From NCBI GenBank assembly GCA_022823665.1, contig JAJEHN010000038.1, positions 1 to 64,000 of the forward strand: a DNA stretch of 64,000 nucleotides, written 5' to 3'. This stretch comes from Thermoanaerobaculia bacterium. GTDB taxonomy: Bacteria > Acidobacteriota > Thermoanaerobaculia > Multivoradales > Multivoraceae. The number at the start of each line of letters is the position of its first letter. Position 1 is the first letter of the stretch. A program made the position numbers and the translations under genes. The notes under the pieces were generated by a model that was not told the DNA's origin, did not search any database, and worked only from the letters and a program-made list of their open reading frames with translations. This document shows, piece after piece, positions 7,032 through 14,334 of the stretch.

Positions 7032-8527
7032 GCTGCTCTTCCTCCGTTCCGCTGCATTCCCGCCGATTCGAGGCGAAGTGCGTTGAAGATCTTCTTGCCT
7101 GACGCGCCTCTGCCGGCGAAGGCGGTCAGCAACTGTTTGCGGGCCTTGACGGCCGCGTTCCGCCGCGCTTCCCCCAAGTCCGCCAATTCTGGCGTGACTT
7201 CCGTATCGAAGATCGCCAGCGCGGCCCGGCGCAATTCTGCAACCCAGTCCTCGGGGACGAAGGGGGCGCCGGCCGACATCCGCGCCAGCATTTGCTCAAA
7301 CGCGGTCTGGGTGTCGTCGAACAGCGCTTCCCGAGCCCTCATGCCGGCACCGGACTTGATGTCGCCCTCGCCGACTCCGATGCTGACCTGCCTGGCGAGG
7401 GTGTAGCCCGCTTGCTCAGCCGCCTCGACTGCGTCCGCGGCGCGCTTCTCGTCTTCTCCCGAGGACAGACGGAAGACCGGCTGCTCGGACCAGATGAAGT
7501 CACGTGGCTTCATGTTGTCCATGGACCAGCCCGCGACGATCAGGCTGCAATCGCCGCCCTCGACATCGCGGAGGTAGCGCTCCAAGGCCATCGGGCGTCG
7601 GCGACCGTCGCTCTGGAGGACCACCCCCCGCCATTGGCGATAGCCGAAACTGCCTGGTTTGGGATGGACCGGGAGGAACTCCACGCCTTTTGCGTAGTAC
7701 GGCGTCAGGGGGTGACGCCAGATCGAGGTCGGGTAGCTTGCTCCGTAGGGCCTCTGAATGAACTCTGCAATGAGGCCATCGCGAGCCAGCAACCTCAAGC
7801 GGCGCGGCTGGCCGAAGAACACCTCGGGGTCCGGCTGCGAGGGGCTGTCGTTTGCGGGGAAGGTCTCGGGCGTTTGGCCACCGGTTGGCATCGACAGCCT
7901 TGTCGGACGCATCCAGGGCAGGACGTCCAGGTCGTCCGGAGTGAGCCCCTCACCGCGTGGGACGTTGGCCCAGATGAGAGGCCAGAGTTCGTCTTTACGC
8001 GGGCGCACGAGACAGACCATCGGGCCGCCGCCGCGTAACGATGTCCGATTGCCGGCTCCGCCGGAGGGGGCGAAGGCCTGCAACGTATAGATGGCCATCG
8101 CCGCCAGCGGCGGCGACAGTGCTTGGTAGCGACCGTGCCGGACCATCAGATCCTGGTTCTTCTTCGTCGTACTTGAGCCGGCGCTGTCAATTAGCAGGCG
8201 CTCGATGGGGGCGCCCGTTCCTTCGAGCGGCTCGAAGTTCTGCAAGAAGCGCGGACCGTCGCCGAGCAACTCGAATGCCGGCGCCAATGGCCTCAACGCC
8301 TCCCTGAGCGCGTCCGCATCCGGGGGATTCTCCCGGTCGTCGCTCCCTTGTGGCGGGTGCGCCAGATACACCAGACCGACCAGTAGCTCAAGGCACGCCA
8401 GGTTCAAGTCCGGCCGCGGCCAGTTCGGGCGGAGAACGTCCGGCTCGGCGATCTGGTCCGGCCTGATCACGTCGCGGCCAGTCCGGCGGCGCACGGGAAT
8501 CCAAGCGTCAGTTATGAGATTCAGCAT
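7028..8527 (-). CDS. cse1: Cse1 (CasA, Cas8e), Cascade large subunit
   Basis: The 499-residue protein starts MLNLITDAWIPVRRRTGRDV, the standard Cse1 opening (NLITDxWIPV). It recognises the PAM, loads Cascade onto target DNA and recruits Cas3. Residues around 130-180 (MVRHGRYQALSPPLAAMAIYTLQ, then GNRTSLRGGGPMVCLV) correspond to the region that in Escherichia coli Cse1 binds zinc. The zinc cysteines are absent here, as in other members that carry this LSPPxAAxAxxTLQ variant. The gene lies 33 bp downstream of cas3 and overlaps cse2 by ATGA. Confidence 0.95.
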   Translation of the reverse strand: MLNLITDAWIPVRRRTGRDVIRPDQIAEPDVLRPNWPRPDLNLACLELLVGLVYLAHPPQGSDDRENPPDADALREALRPLAPAFELLGDGPRFLQNFEPLEGTGAPIERLLIDSAGSSTTKKNQDLMVRHGRYQALSPPLAAMAIYTLQAFAPSGGAGNRTSLRGGGPMVCLVRPRKDELWPLIWANVPRGEGLTPDDLDVLPWMRPTRLSMPTGGQTPETFPANDSPSQPDPEVFFGQPRRLRLLARDGLIAEFIQRPYGASYPTSIWRHPLTPYYAKGVEFLPVHPKPGSFGYRQWRGVVLQSDGRRRPMALERYLRDVEGGDCSLIVAGWSMDNMKPRDFIWSEQPVFRLSSGEDEKRAADAVEAAEQAGYTLARQVSIGVGEGDIKSGAGMRAREALFDDTQTAFEQMLARMSAGAPFVPEDWVAELRRAALAIFDTEVTPELADLGEARRNAAVKARKQLLTAFAGRGASGKKIFNALRLESAGMQRNGGRAA

Positions 8528-8560
8528 CGGAAGGCAGCGTAGGTTACACGGGGCCTGTCT

Positions 8561-11089
8561 TCAGCCGACGAACTCGACGCCACGTTCCGGGTCGTAGGTC
8601 AGCCCGTCGCAGATCGAGCCGTCCTCCGCGACGGGCGCCACCAACACGGAGGCCCGCGTCCATTTCGGCCAGTCCTTTCGCACCGCTGCGATCTGGGTCT
8701 GTTCCTGATCCACTCCCGGGAGGCCCCGGTACCGGCGGGCGGACACCTGCACCTCCGAGGATTGCCAGCCGAAGGCGCCGCTGCCGGTCCAGGGGGTGAG
8801 TCTCCCGTCCGTGCGCCTCGCCAGCCGCAGCGTTACTTGAGGGATGCCGAGGCGGGTCGGGAAACGGTCGTCGTCGAAGACCCGGTGCATCTTCATCTGG
8901 TCGTACTCGTCGTTTGCATCGAGCACCATCGTCAACGCCAAGTGCGCCTCGCTCATCTCTCGCCCCTGAGTCTCGAACTCGGCCGTCTCCAGCACGGCAG
9001 GCACTGGTTCCTGTTCGGTGCCGTGCACCGCTTCGATCAGGTCGCGCAGGCCGCTTGGGGCTCGAATCACGGCACGGTCGAACAGGGTTCTGGCGGTGCG
9101 CCACTGCGTATCCAGGGGGTAGACCAACGCTCCCGGACCGAGAACGCGCTTCAACCACCTCGTGTCGACAACCTTTGCTGGATCCGGCGCCAGGACATGG
9201 AGCGTCGGCCCTTCCACCGGGCGCCGGTCAGCCGGGCGCAGGTCCATATGGCGCCAGAGTCGGCCTGCCCGTTGGACCAAAGAACCAACAGGAGCCAGGT
9301 CCGAGATCATCAAGTCGAAGTCCAGGTCGAGCGAAGCTTCGACCACCTGGGTGGCGACGAGAACCCTGCCTTCTCGGTCTTGGCCGTTTCTTCCGAATCG
9401 GTTCTGGAGAGAACGCTCGTGCCTGAGTCGATCAGCGACGGCGAATCGGGCGTGGAGCAGGTCGGTGTGGATTCCCTCGCTCCGCAACGCCGAAACGGCG
9501 CTGATCGCCGAGTCCACCGCGTTGCGCACCCAAGCGCAGGCTGCTCCTTGTTCGGCGGCCTGTTGGAGCAACTGCAGTGCGGCCTGCTCGTCGGAAAGCC
9601 GTCGGATTGCAACGTCGCGGCAGGTCGCCGGGACCGGGTCGGGGTTGCAACCTCGGACTTCGCGCCCGATCAGGTTCAAGGCCGGATAGGCCCTGCCCTC
9701 TATCGCCGCCGGGCGACGCATGCCGAGACCCTGCTGGAACGCCGTCGTGTAGCGGTCGCGCATGTCAAGAGGCAGCGTGGCCGTCATGACGATCGCCGAT
9801 CCCCCCAGCTTGGCTTGGAACTTCAGCAACCGTTGAAGCTGCGTTTCCATGTACGGCCCGAACTCGTGCGCTTCGTCCACGATCAGGATCCGCTCGGAGA
9901 GGGCTTTGAGCCTGAGAGTGTTGAAGCGGGTCGGCAACACGGACATCAACGCCTGATCGATTGTGCCGACGCCGACGTCAGTCAACAGGATCCGGCGCCG
10001 GTCGTCGGCGAGCCAAGGCCCACAGCTCACCTCGACGCCGGGGTCGGATCCGTCGCGACCGCGAATGCTGCGAAAGATCTGATTCAGGTTCGCCCTGCCA
10101 TGCGTCAGACCCAAGGACGGCTTGCCTTCAAAGAGGCGTGGGACGATGCTCTCGAGCCTCGCCAGCATCGCGTTCGAGGTCGCCATCGTCGGAAGGGCGA
10201 AGAAGAACCCGCTTGCCTTGCCCGCCGCCATCATTCGCGCCGCCAGGATGAGTGCCGCTTCTGTCTTTCCGGCGCCGGTAGCGTCCTCGATCAGTGCGAG
10301 GCAGGCGCCGTCCGGGAGCTCGGAGTCAGCCACGGCCTCCTGCATCGGGCGAGGTGTCTGCGAGGGCGGGAGCACCCGTTCGTCTCCGTCCGGCAGTGGG
10401 CGCGTACGGAGCAAACCCGCTCGCGCGATAGCGGCCTCGGCGCGGCGGCACGCGTCTGTCCAGTACTGGGCCACCGGCGTTTCGGCGTCCCCGGGGCCGA
10501 ACCACTCTGTGTTCGATCCGATCCAGTCGGCCTGAACGGTCAATCCGCAGAGCACCCAGGACAGGCGGCGAGCGTCGGACTCCTTCAACTCGGCCAATGA
10601 CGCGTTGGGAAAGAGCCTTGCCACCGTCCTGATGACCTTCGGCGCCACTTCGTTGGCTTCCGTGCCGATCTGCTCCGCCTGATCACCGGACTTTCGCGAG
10701 TCGAGATGCTCGGGCGGACCTCCATGATGGCCAGCCACGGCGGCGTAGAGGATCTTCCGGGAGCCTCCGGTTCCTCCGACGGAGTCGGCCACCACTTCAT
10801 CGTGGTCTCGCAGAAGACGGTAGCTGTGCTGCCAGTGCCGCAAGCCGCGGTACGGGCGGCCGAGCAGCATGTCGCGGAAGTTCGCGCTGAACTTGCCGAG
10901 ATCGTGAAGCGCCACCAGAAAGGCGACTGCCTCGTCAAGCGACGCGTCCCGCGTCAGCGACCCTCTCTTCAGCAGGCACTTTGCGACCGCGCCGACATCC
11001 AGCAGGTGCCATAGCGCGGGGTGGAGGGCGTCGTCGATCGTCTTCCCCGGCCAAGAGCCGACCTCTTCGGCAGTCAGCAACTGTGTCAC
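8561..11089 (-). CDS. cas3: Cas3, HD nuclease-helicase of type I-E CRISPR
   Basis: The 842-residue protein joins an N-terminal HD nuclease and an SF2 helicase. HD residues visible are His28, His62-Asp63 (LVALHDLGK), His121-His122 (AGHHGG) and Asp188 (QADWIGSN). Helicase motifs follow in order: Walker A TGAGKT at 271-276, DEAH at 405-408, a TAT motif, VVEASLDLDFD and finally QRAGRLWRH. Cas3 is recruited by Cascade to nick, unwind and degrade the target strand. The start is a GTG at 11089; on the minus strand a TAGTTT lies six bases before it, suggesting a leaderless promoter. It heads the cas operon. All catalytic motifs are intact. Confidence 0.96.
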   Translation of the reverse strand: MTQLLTAEEVGSWPGKTIDDALHPALWHLLDVGAVAKCLLKRGSLTRDASLDEAVAFLVALHDLGKFSANFRDMLLGRPYRGLRHWQHSYRLLRDHDEVVADSVGGTGGSRKILYAAVAGHHGGPPEHLDSRKSGDQAEQIGTEANEVAPKVIRTVARLFPNASLAELKESDARRLSWVLCGLTVQADWIGSNTEWFGPGDAETPVAQYWTDACRRAEAAIARAGLLRTRPLPDGDERVLPPSQTPRPMQEAVADSELPDGACLALIEDATGAGKTEAALILAARMMAAGKASGFFFALPTMATSNAMLARLESIVPRLFEGKPSLGLTHGRANLNQIFRSIRGRDGSDPGVEVSCGPWLADDRRRILLTDVGVGTIDQALMSVLPTRFNTLRLKALSERILIVDEAHEFGPYMETQLQRLLKFQAKLGGSAIVMTATLPLDMRDRYTTAFQQGLGMRRPAAIEGRAYPALNLIGREVRGCNPDPVPATCRDVAIRRLSDEQAALQLLQQAAEQGAACAWVRNAVDSAISAVSALRSEGIHTDLLHARFAVADRLRHERSLQNRFGRNGQDREGRVLVATQVVEASLDLDFDLMISDLAPVGSLVQRAGRLWRHMDLRPADRRPVEGPTLHVLAPDPAKVVDTRWLKRVLGPGALVYPLDTQWRTARTLFDRAVIRAPSGLRDLIEAVHGTEQEPVPAVLETAEFETQGREMSEAHLALTMVLDANDEYDQMKMHRVFDDDRFPTRLGIPQVTLRLARRTDGRLTPWTGSGAFGWQSSEVQVSARRYRGLPGVDQEQTQIAAVRKDWPKWTRASVLVAPVAEDGSICDGLTYDPERGVEFVG

Positions 11090-11176
11090 TTGACGAAACT
11101 ACCGCTCACGGCGCCGACGGCTGGCCGAATCCCTGCAACCTGGTTCGTTCCGGCCGCCGCTACCATCGAACCGCGC
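11090..11176. promoter_or_regulatory. divergent promoter region between cas3 and exonuclease gene
   Basis: This 87-bp gap separates two outward-reading starts. Leftward, TAGTTT (11101-11096) ends six bases before the cas3 GTG. Rightward, TACCAT (11161-11166) ends ten bases before the exonuclease ATG. Both fit a TAnnnT -10 box with a very short or absent 5' leader. No clear -35 was found at 17 bp from either. The arrangement would let both genes share regulators. Confidence 0.45.
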
Positions 11177-11695
11177 ATGGTAATCGACCCGAACGATACC
11201 TTCGTGGCCATCGACTTCGAGACCGCCAACGTCCGCCACGACAGTGCCTGCGCGGTCGGGCTCGCGGCCTGCAGCGGTGGCCATGTGGTGCAGTCGCGGA
11301 GCTACTTGATCCGTCCTCCCGGAAGGCGGTTCACGTTCACGAGGGTGCATGGCCTGAGTTGGGAGGATGTAAGGGATGCGCCCACCTTCGGCGAACTCTG
11401 GCCGATCTCGCAGGGCTGGCTCGGTCCGGCGCGCTTCGTTGCGGCCCACAACGCGAAGTTCGACCGGCGGGTGCTCAACGCGTGCTGCGCTCGTTACCGC
11501 CTGCGCCCACCGCGAAGGCGTTTCGTCTGTACAGTGGAACTGGCCCACCGGCAGTGGCCCTTCGCCAGCGCCAGGCTGCCGGATGTCTGTCGGCGTCTGG
11601 GCATTCCTCTTCGGCACCATGACGCCGGCTCGGATGCGCTTGCCTGCGCGCGGATCGTGCTTGCCGCGGAAGCCGAACGTTGGCGGCTTCGGTAG
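11177..11695 (+). CDS. DEDDh (DnaQ-like) 3'-5' exonuclease next to cas3
   Basis: The 172-residue protein is a compact stand-alone exonuclease of the DnaQ/PolC-epsilon type. The DEDDh residues are visible: Asp13 and Glu15 (VAIDFETAN), Asp96 (HNAKFD), His148 and Asp153 (HDAGSDALA). Such enzymes remove 3' nucleotides from DNA using two metal ions. The start at 11177 was chosen because homology begins at FVAIDFET and a TAnnnT box lies just upstream; an ATG at 11021 would overlap cas3. It diverges from cas3. DnaQ-like enzymes are known to trim prespacer 3' ends in I-E adaptation, and some Cas2 proteins are fused to this domain, so a role with Cas1-Cas2 is plausible but not shown. Confidence 0.88.
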   Translation: MVIDPNDTFVAIDFETANVRHDSACAVGLAACSGGHVVQSRSYLIRPPGRRFTFTRVHGLSWEDVRDAPTFGELWPISQGWLGPARFVAAHNAKFDRRVLNACCARYRLRPPRRRFVCTVELAHRQWPFASARLPDVCRRLGIPLRHHDAGSDALACARIVLAAEAERWRLR

Positions 11696-11716
11696 TTGCG
11701 CCTGGGCAGCCAAGGC

Positions 11717-11796
11717 GGAGCCGGCCTGACGGCCGGCGCGTGTTCCTGGCCGCCTTGGGCGGCAGCGGGTCAGAAGACCCGCGTACCCAGTGGGCG
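11717..11796 (-). repeat. dispersed three-hairpin element, copy 1
   Basis: Read on the minus strand this copy has three perfect hairpins in order: GCGGGTC-TTCT-GACCCGC, GCCGCC-CAA-GGCGGC and GCCGGCC-GTCA-GGCCGGC. It sits between the exonuclease gene and the next gene. It shares its opening GGGTRCGCGGGTC with the copies at 16876, 26989 and 27747. No other gene is seen in 11696-11915. Confidence 0.85.
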
Positions 11797-11915
11797 GTTG
11801 GCGGCACCAATGTCGGATCTGGTCAGAGGCAGCGTTGACGTCTCAGCGGGCGTGTCGTGTGCCTGCGCGGTAAGGTACGCGCCGCACGACGTCACCTGCT
11901 TGACGGAGCCTTCAG

Positions 11916-12818
11916 ATGCGATTCAGTTACTGGCCCGCTCCCACGATGCCCTGGTCCGACCTGCTGGAGATGTCCCGGCACGTCGAGGCGACGGGCTGGG
12001 ACGGCATCTGGTACGCCGACCACTTCATGCCGAACGACGAGGACACGTCGGCGCCGTGGGCGGAGTGTTGGACCACGATCGCGGCCCTGGCCGCTGCCGT
12101 GCCGCGGGTGCGGATCGGTCCGCTCGTGACCGGCAACACCTACCGGCATCCGGCCGTGCTGGCGAAGATGGCGGCGACGATCGACCACATTTCGGGTGGC
12201 CGGGTCGTACTGGGCCTCGGCGCCGGCTGGCAGGAGAACGAGCACCTGGCCTACGGCATCCCCTTCTACACGCTGGGCGAGCGGCTCCGCCGTCTGGACG
12301 AGGCCTGCCGGGTGATCAAGGCGCTGTACGGCCGGCGGAACGCGAGCTTCGTCGGCGATGCCTACCAACTGGTCGACGCACCGCTCGAGCCGAAGCCGGT
12401 CCAGGATCCCCTGCCGCTGATGATCGGCGGCGGCGGCGAGAAGGTGACGCTGCGGATCACCGCCCAGCACGCCGACGAGTGGAACGTCTGGGGCACGGTG
12501 GACATCCTCAAGCACAAGATGGCCGTGCTCGACGCCCACTGCGAGAATGTAGGGCGGGACCCGGCGGAGATCGAGCGATCGGCGGTCGCGCTCCTGTTCC
12601 TGAGCGACGACGAGGCGTTCCTGTCCAGGATCCGCCGGCGCGGCACGGCGATGCCGGCCAACGTCGGTGGCGTTTCGGAGATCACCGACGCGGTCGGCGC
12701 CTACCGCGACGCCGGTGTGGACGAGTTCATCGTCCCGGCGTTCAACCTGGGCGGCACGGACCGCCAGAGGGAAGTCCTTGACAGGTTCATCGAGGAGGTC
12801 GCGCCGGCGTTTCGCTAA
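11916..12818 (+). CDS. LLM-class (luciferase-like) F420/flavin oxidoreductase
   Basis: The 300-residue protein starts MRFSYWPAPTMPWSDLLEMS and follows the bacterial luciferase-like TIM-barrel pattern. Visible hallmarks are WDGIWYADHF, the PLVTGNTYRHPAVLAKMAATIDHISGG region split over strands 3-4, and GLGAGWQENEH followed by GERLRRLDEA. Members oxidise or reduce small organic substrates with F420H2 or FMNH2. Which cofactor is used cannot be read here, but the overall form is closest to F420-dependent members. A GGAG lies before the ATG. The substrate is unknown. The next gene begins 18 bp downstream, behind its own -10-like box, so the two may not be co-transcribed. Confidence 0.9.
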   Translation: MRFSYWPAPTMPWSDLLEMSRHVEATGWDGIWYADHFMPNDEDTSAPWAECWTTIAALAAAVPRVRIGPLVTGNTYRHPAVLAKMAATIDHISGGRVVLGLGAGWQENEHLAYGIPFYTLGERLRRLDEACRVIKALYGRRNASFVGDAYQLVDAPLEPKPVQDPLPLMIGGGGEKVTLRITAQHADEWNVWGTVDILKHKMAVLDAHCENVGRDPAEIERSAVALLFLSDDEAFLSRIRRRGTAMPANVGGVSEITDAVGAYRDAGVDEFIVPAFNLGGTDRQREVLDRFIEEVAPAFR

Positions 12819-12836
12819 CGCCTAGAATCGACGATC

Positions 12837-14315
12837 GTGGGCAAACACGAAGAAGGGGACAAGGGCGGAGACCCGCGGTCCGCCGATGGGGGAGTGGCTC
12901 GCTCCGACCTCCGGATGTCTCCCGAAGCCATGCTGGCTCTGGCCGGAAAGGCCGTGGAGCTCGCGGTGGCTCGGATCGAGAGCCTGCCTGGCGAGAACGC
13001 CTGGGACGGGGAGTTCCAGGAAGGGCTCGAACGGATTCTGCTCGAGAAACCGCCGGAGGAAGGCCGCCCGGCTGAGGAGGTTCTGGAGCGGGCAGTAGAG
13101 CAGATCCTCCCGATGACGACCCGGCTGGACCACCCACGCTGCTTCGGCTTCGTTCCGTCGGAGCCGACGTGGCCCGGCGTGGTCGCGGACTTTCTGGCCT
13201 CCGCATGGAACGTGAACGCATGCACCTGGCTAGTCGCGAGCGGTCCGAGCCAGGTCGAACTCGTCGTGCTGGACTGGTTTCGACGCTGGTTTGGCTACCC
13301 CGAAGATTCGGGCGGGTTGCTGACCAGCGGCGGTTCCGCCGCCAGCATCGACGCCTTCGCGGCGGCCAGGGAAGCGGCAGGCAATCCCGAGCGTCCATCG
13401 GTGTACATGAGCGACCAGAGCCACGGCTCGCAGGCTCGTGCCGCGATGATCGTCGGCGTCAGGCAGGATGGTATTCGCCAGATCCCGACGGACGGCACCT
13501 TCCGCCTGGACATGGGGGCTCTCACGCGTGCCGTGGCGGAGGACCGCGACGCGGGCTTTACGCCCATGGCGGTCTGCGCCAATGCCGGGACGTCCAGCAC
13601 GGGAGCGATAGATCCGCTGCATGCGATGGCGGATCTCTGTCAGGCGGAGGACACCTGGCTCCACGTGGATGCTGCCTACGGCGGCTTCGCGGCGATCACC
13701 GAGAAGGGCGGCGAGCTTCTCAGCGGCATCGAGCGAGCGGACTCGGTCGGGCTGGACCCCCACAAGTGGCTGTTCCAGCCATACGAGGTGGGTTGTCTGC
13801 TCGTGAAGGATGCCCGGACGCTCGAGAGCGCCTTCGCCTTTCGCCCGACCGTTCTTCAGGACACCGTCTGGGGGGCGAACCATCCGAACCTGGACGACCG
13901 CGGCCTGCAACTGAGCCGGTCGTTCCGCGCCCTGAAGATCTGGATGTCGATTCAGACGTTCGGCCTGTCCGCGTTCAGGCGCGCCGTGTCGAAGGGGATG
14001 GAACTCGCCAGACGGGCCGAAGAGTACGTCCAGGAGAGTCGGACCCTGGAACTGCTGGCGCCGTCGTCGCTTGGCATCGTCTGCATGCGAGTCAACCCCG
14101 AAGGCGCAGGTCTGGAGGACGATGCGCTCGAGGAGGTCAACCGGGAGGTTCTCGCTCGTCTCTTCTGGGATGACCGCGCGTTCGTTTCGTCAACGTCTCT
14201 CAGGGGGACCTTCGCGCTCCGGCTCTGCATCATCAATCACTCGACGGGTTGGGACGACGTGCGCGAGACGCTGGAGGCGATGGAACGGTTCGGCGAGGAC
14301 GCGCTGGCGGCGTGA
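12837..14315 (+). CDS. PLP-dependent group II amino acid decarboxylase family
   Basis: The 492-residue protein belongs to the pyridoxal-5'-phosphate group II decarboxylase family (aromatic amino acid, glutamate and tyrosine decarboxylase relatives). It shows LTSGGSAASIDAF (phosphate loop), HVDAAYGGFA with Asp278 for the pyridine nitrogen, and GLDPHKWLFQPYE with the Schiff-base Lys310. The HPRCFGFVPSEPTWPGVVADFL region near the N-terminus is typical. The substrate cannot be assigned. The start is a GTG at 12837 with TAGAAT ending eight bases upstream, so a leaderless transcript is likely. The first 26 residues are charged and low in complexity; an alternative start at codon 27 exists. The gene converges on the next one with 19 bp between. 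Confidence 0.9.
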   Translation: MGKHEEGDKGGDPRSADGGVARSDLRMSPEAMLALAGKAVELAVARIESLPGENAWDGEFQEGLERILLEKPPEEGRPAEEVLERAVEQILPMTTRLDHPRCFGFVPSEPTWPGVVADFLASAWNVNACTWLVASGPSQVELVVLDWFRRWFGYPEDSGGLLTSGGSAASIDAFAAAREAAGNPERPSVYMSDQSHGSQARAAMIVGVRQDGIRQIPTDGTFRLDMGALTRAVAEDRDAGFTPMAVCANAGTSSTGAIDPLHAMADLCQAEDTWLHVDAAYGGFAAITEKGGELLSGIERADSVGLDPHKWLFQPYEVGCLLVKDARTLESAFAFRPTVLQDTVWGANHPNLDDRGLQLSRSFRALKIWMSIQTFGLSAFRRAVSKGMELARRAEEYVQESRTLELLAPSSLGIVCMRVNPEGAGLEDDALEEVNREVLARLFWDDRAFVSSTSLRGTFALRLCIINHSTGWDDVRETLEAMERFGEDALAA

Positions 14316-14334
14316 AGACCGTCGCAGGCTGCTT

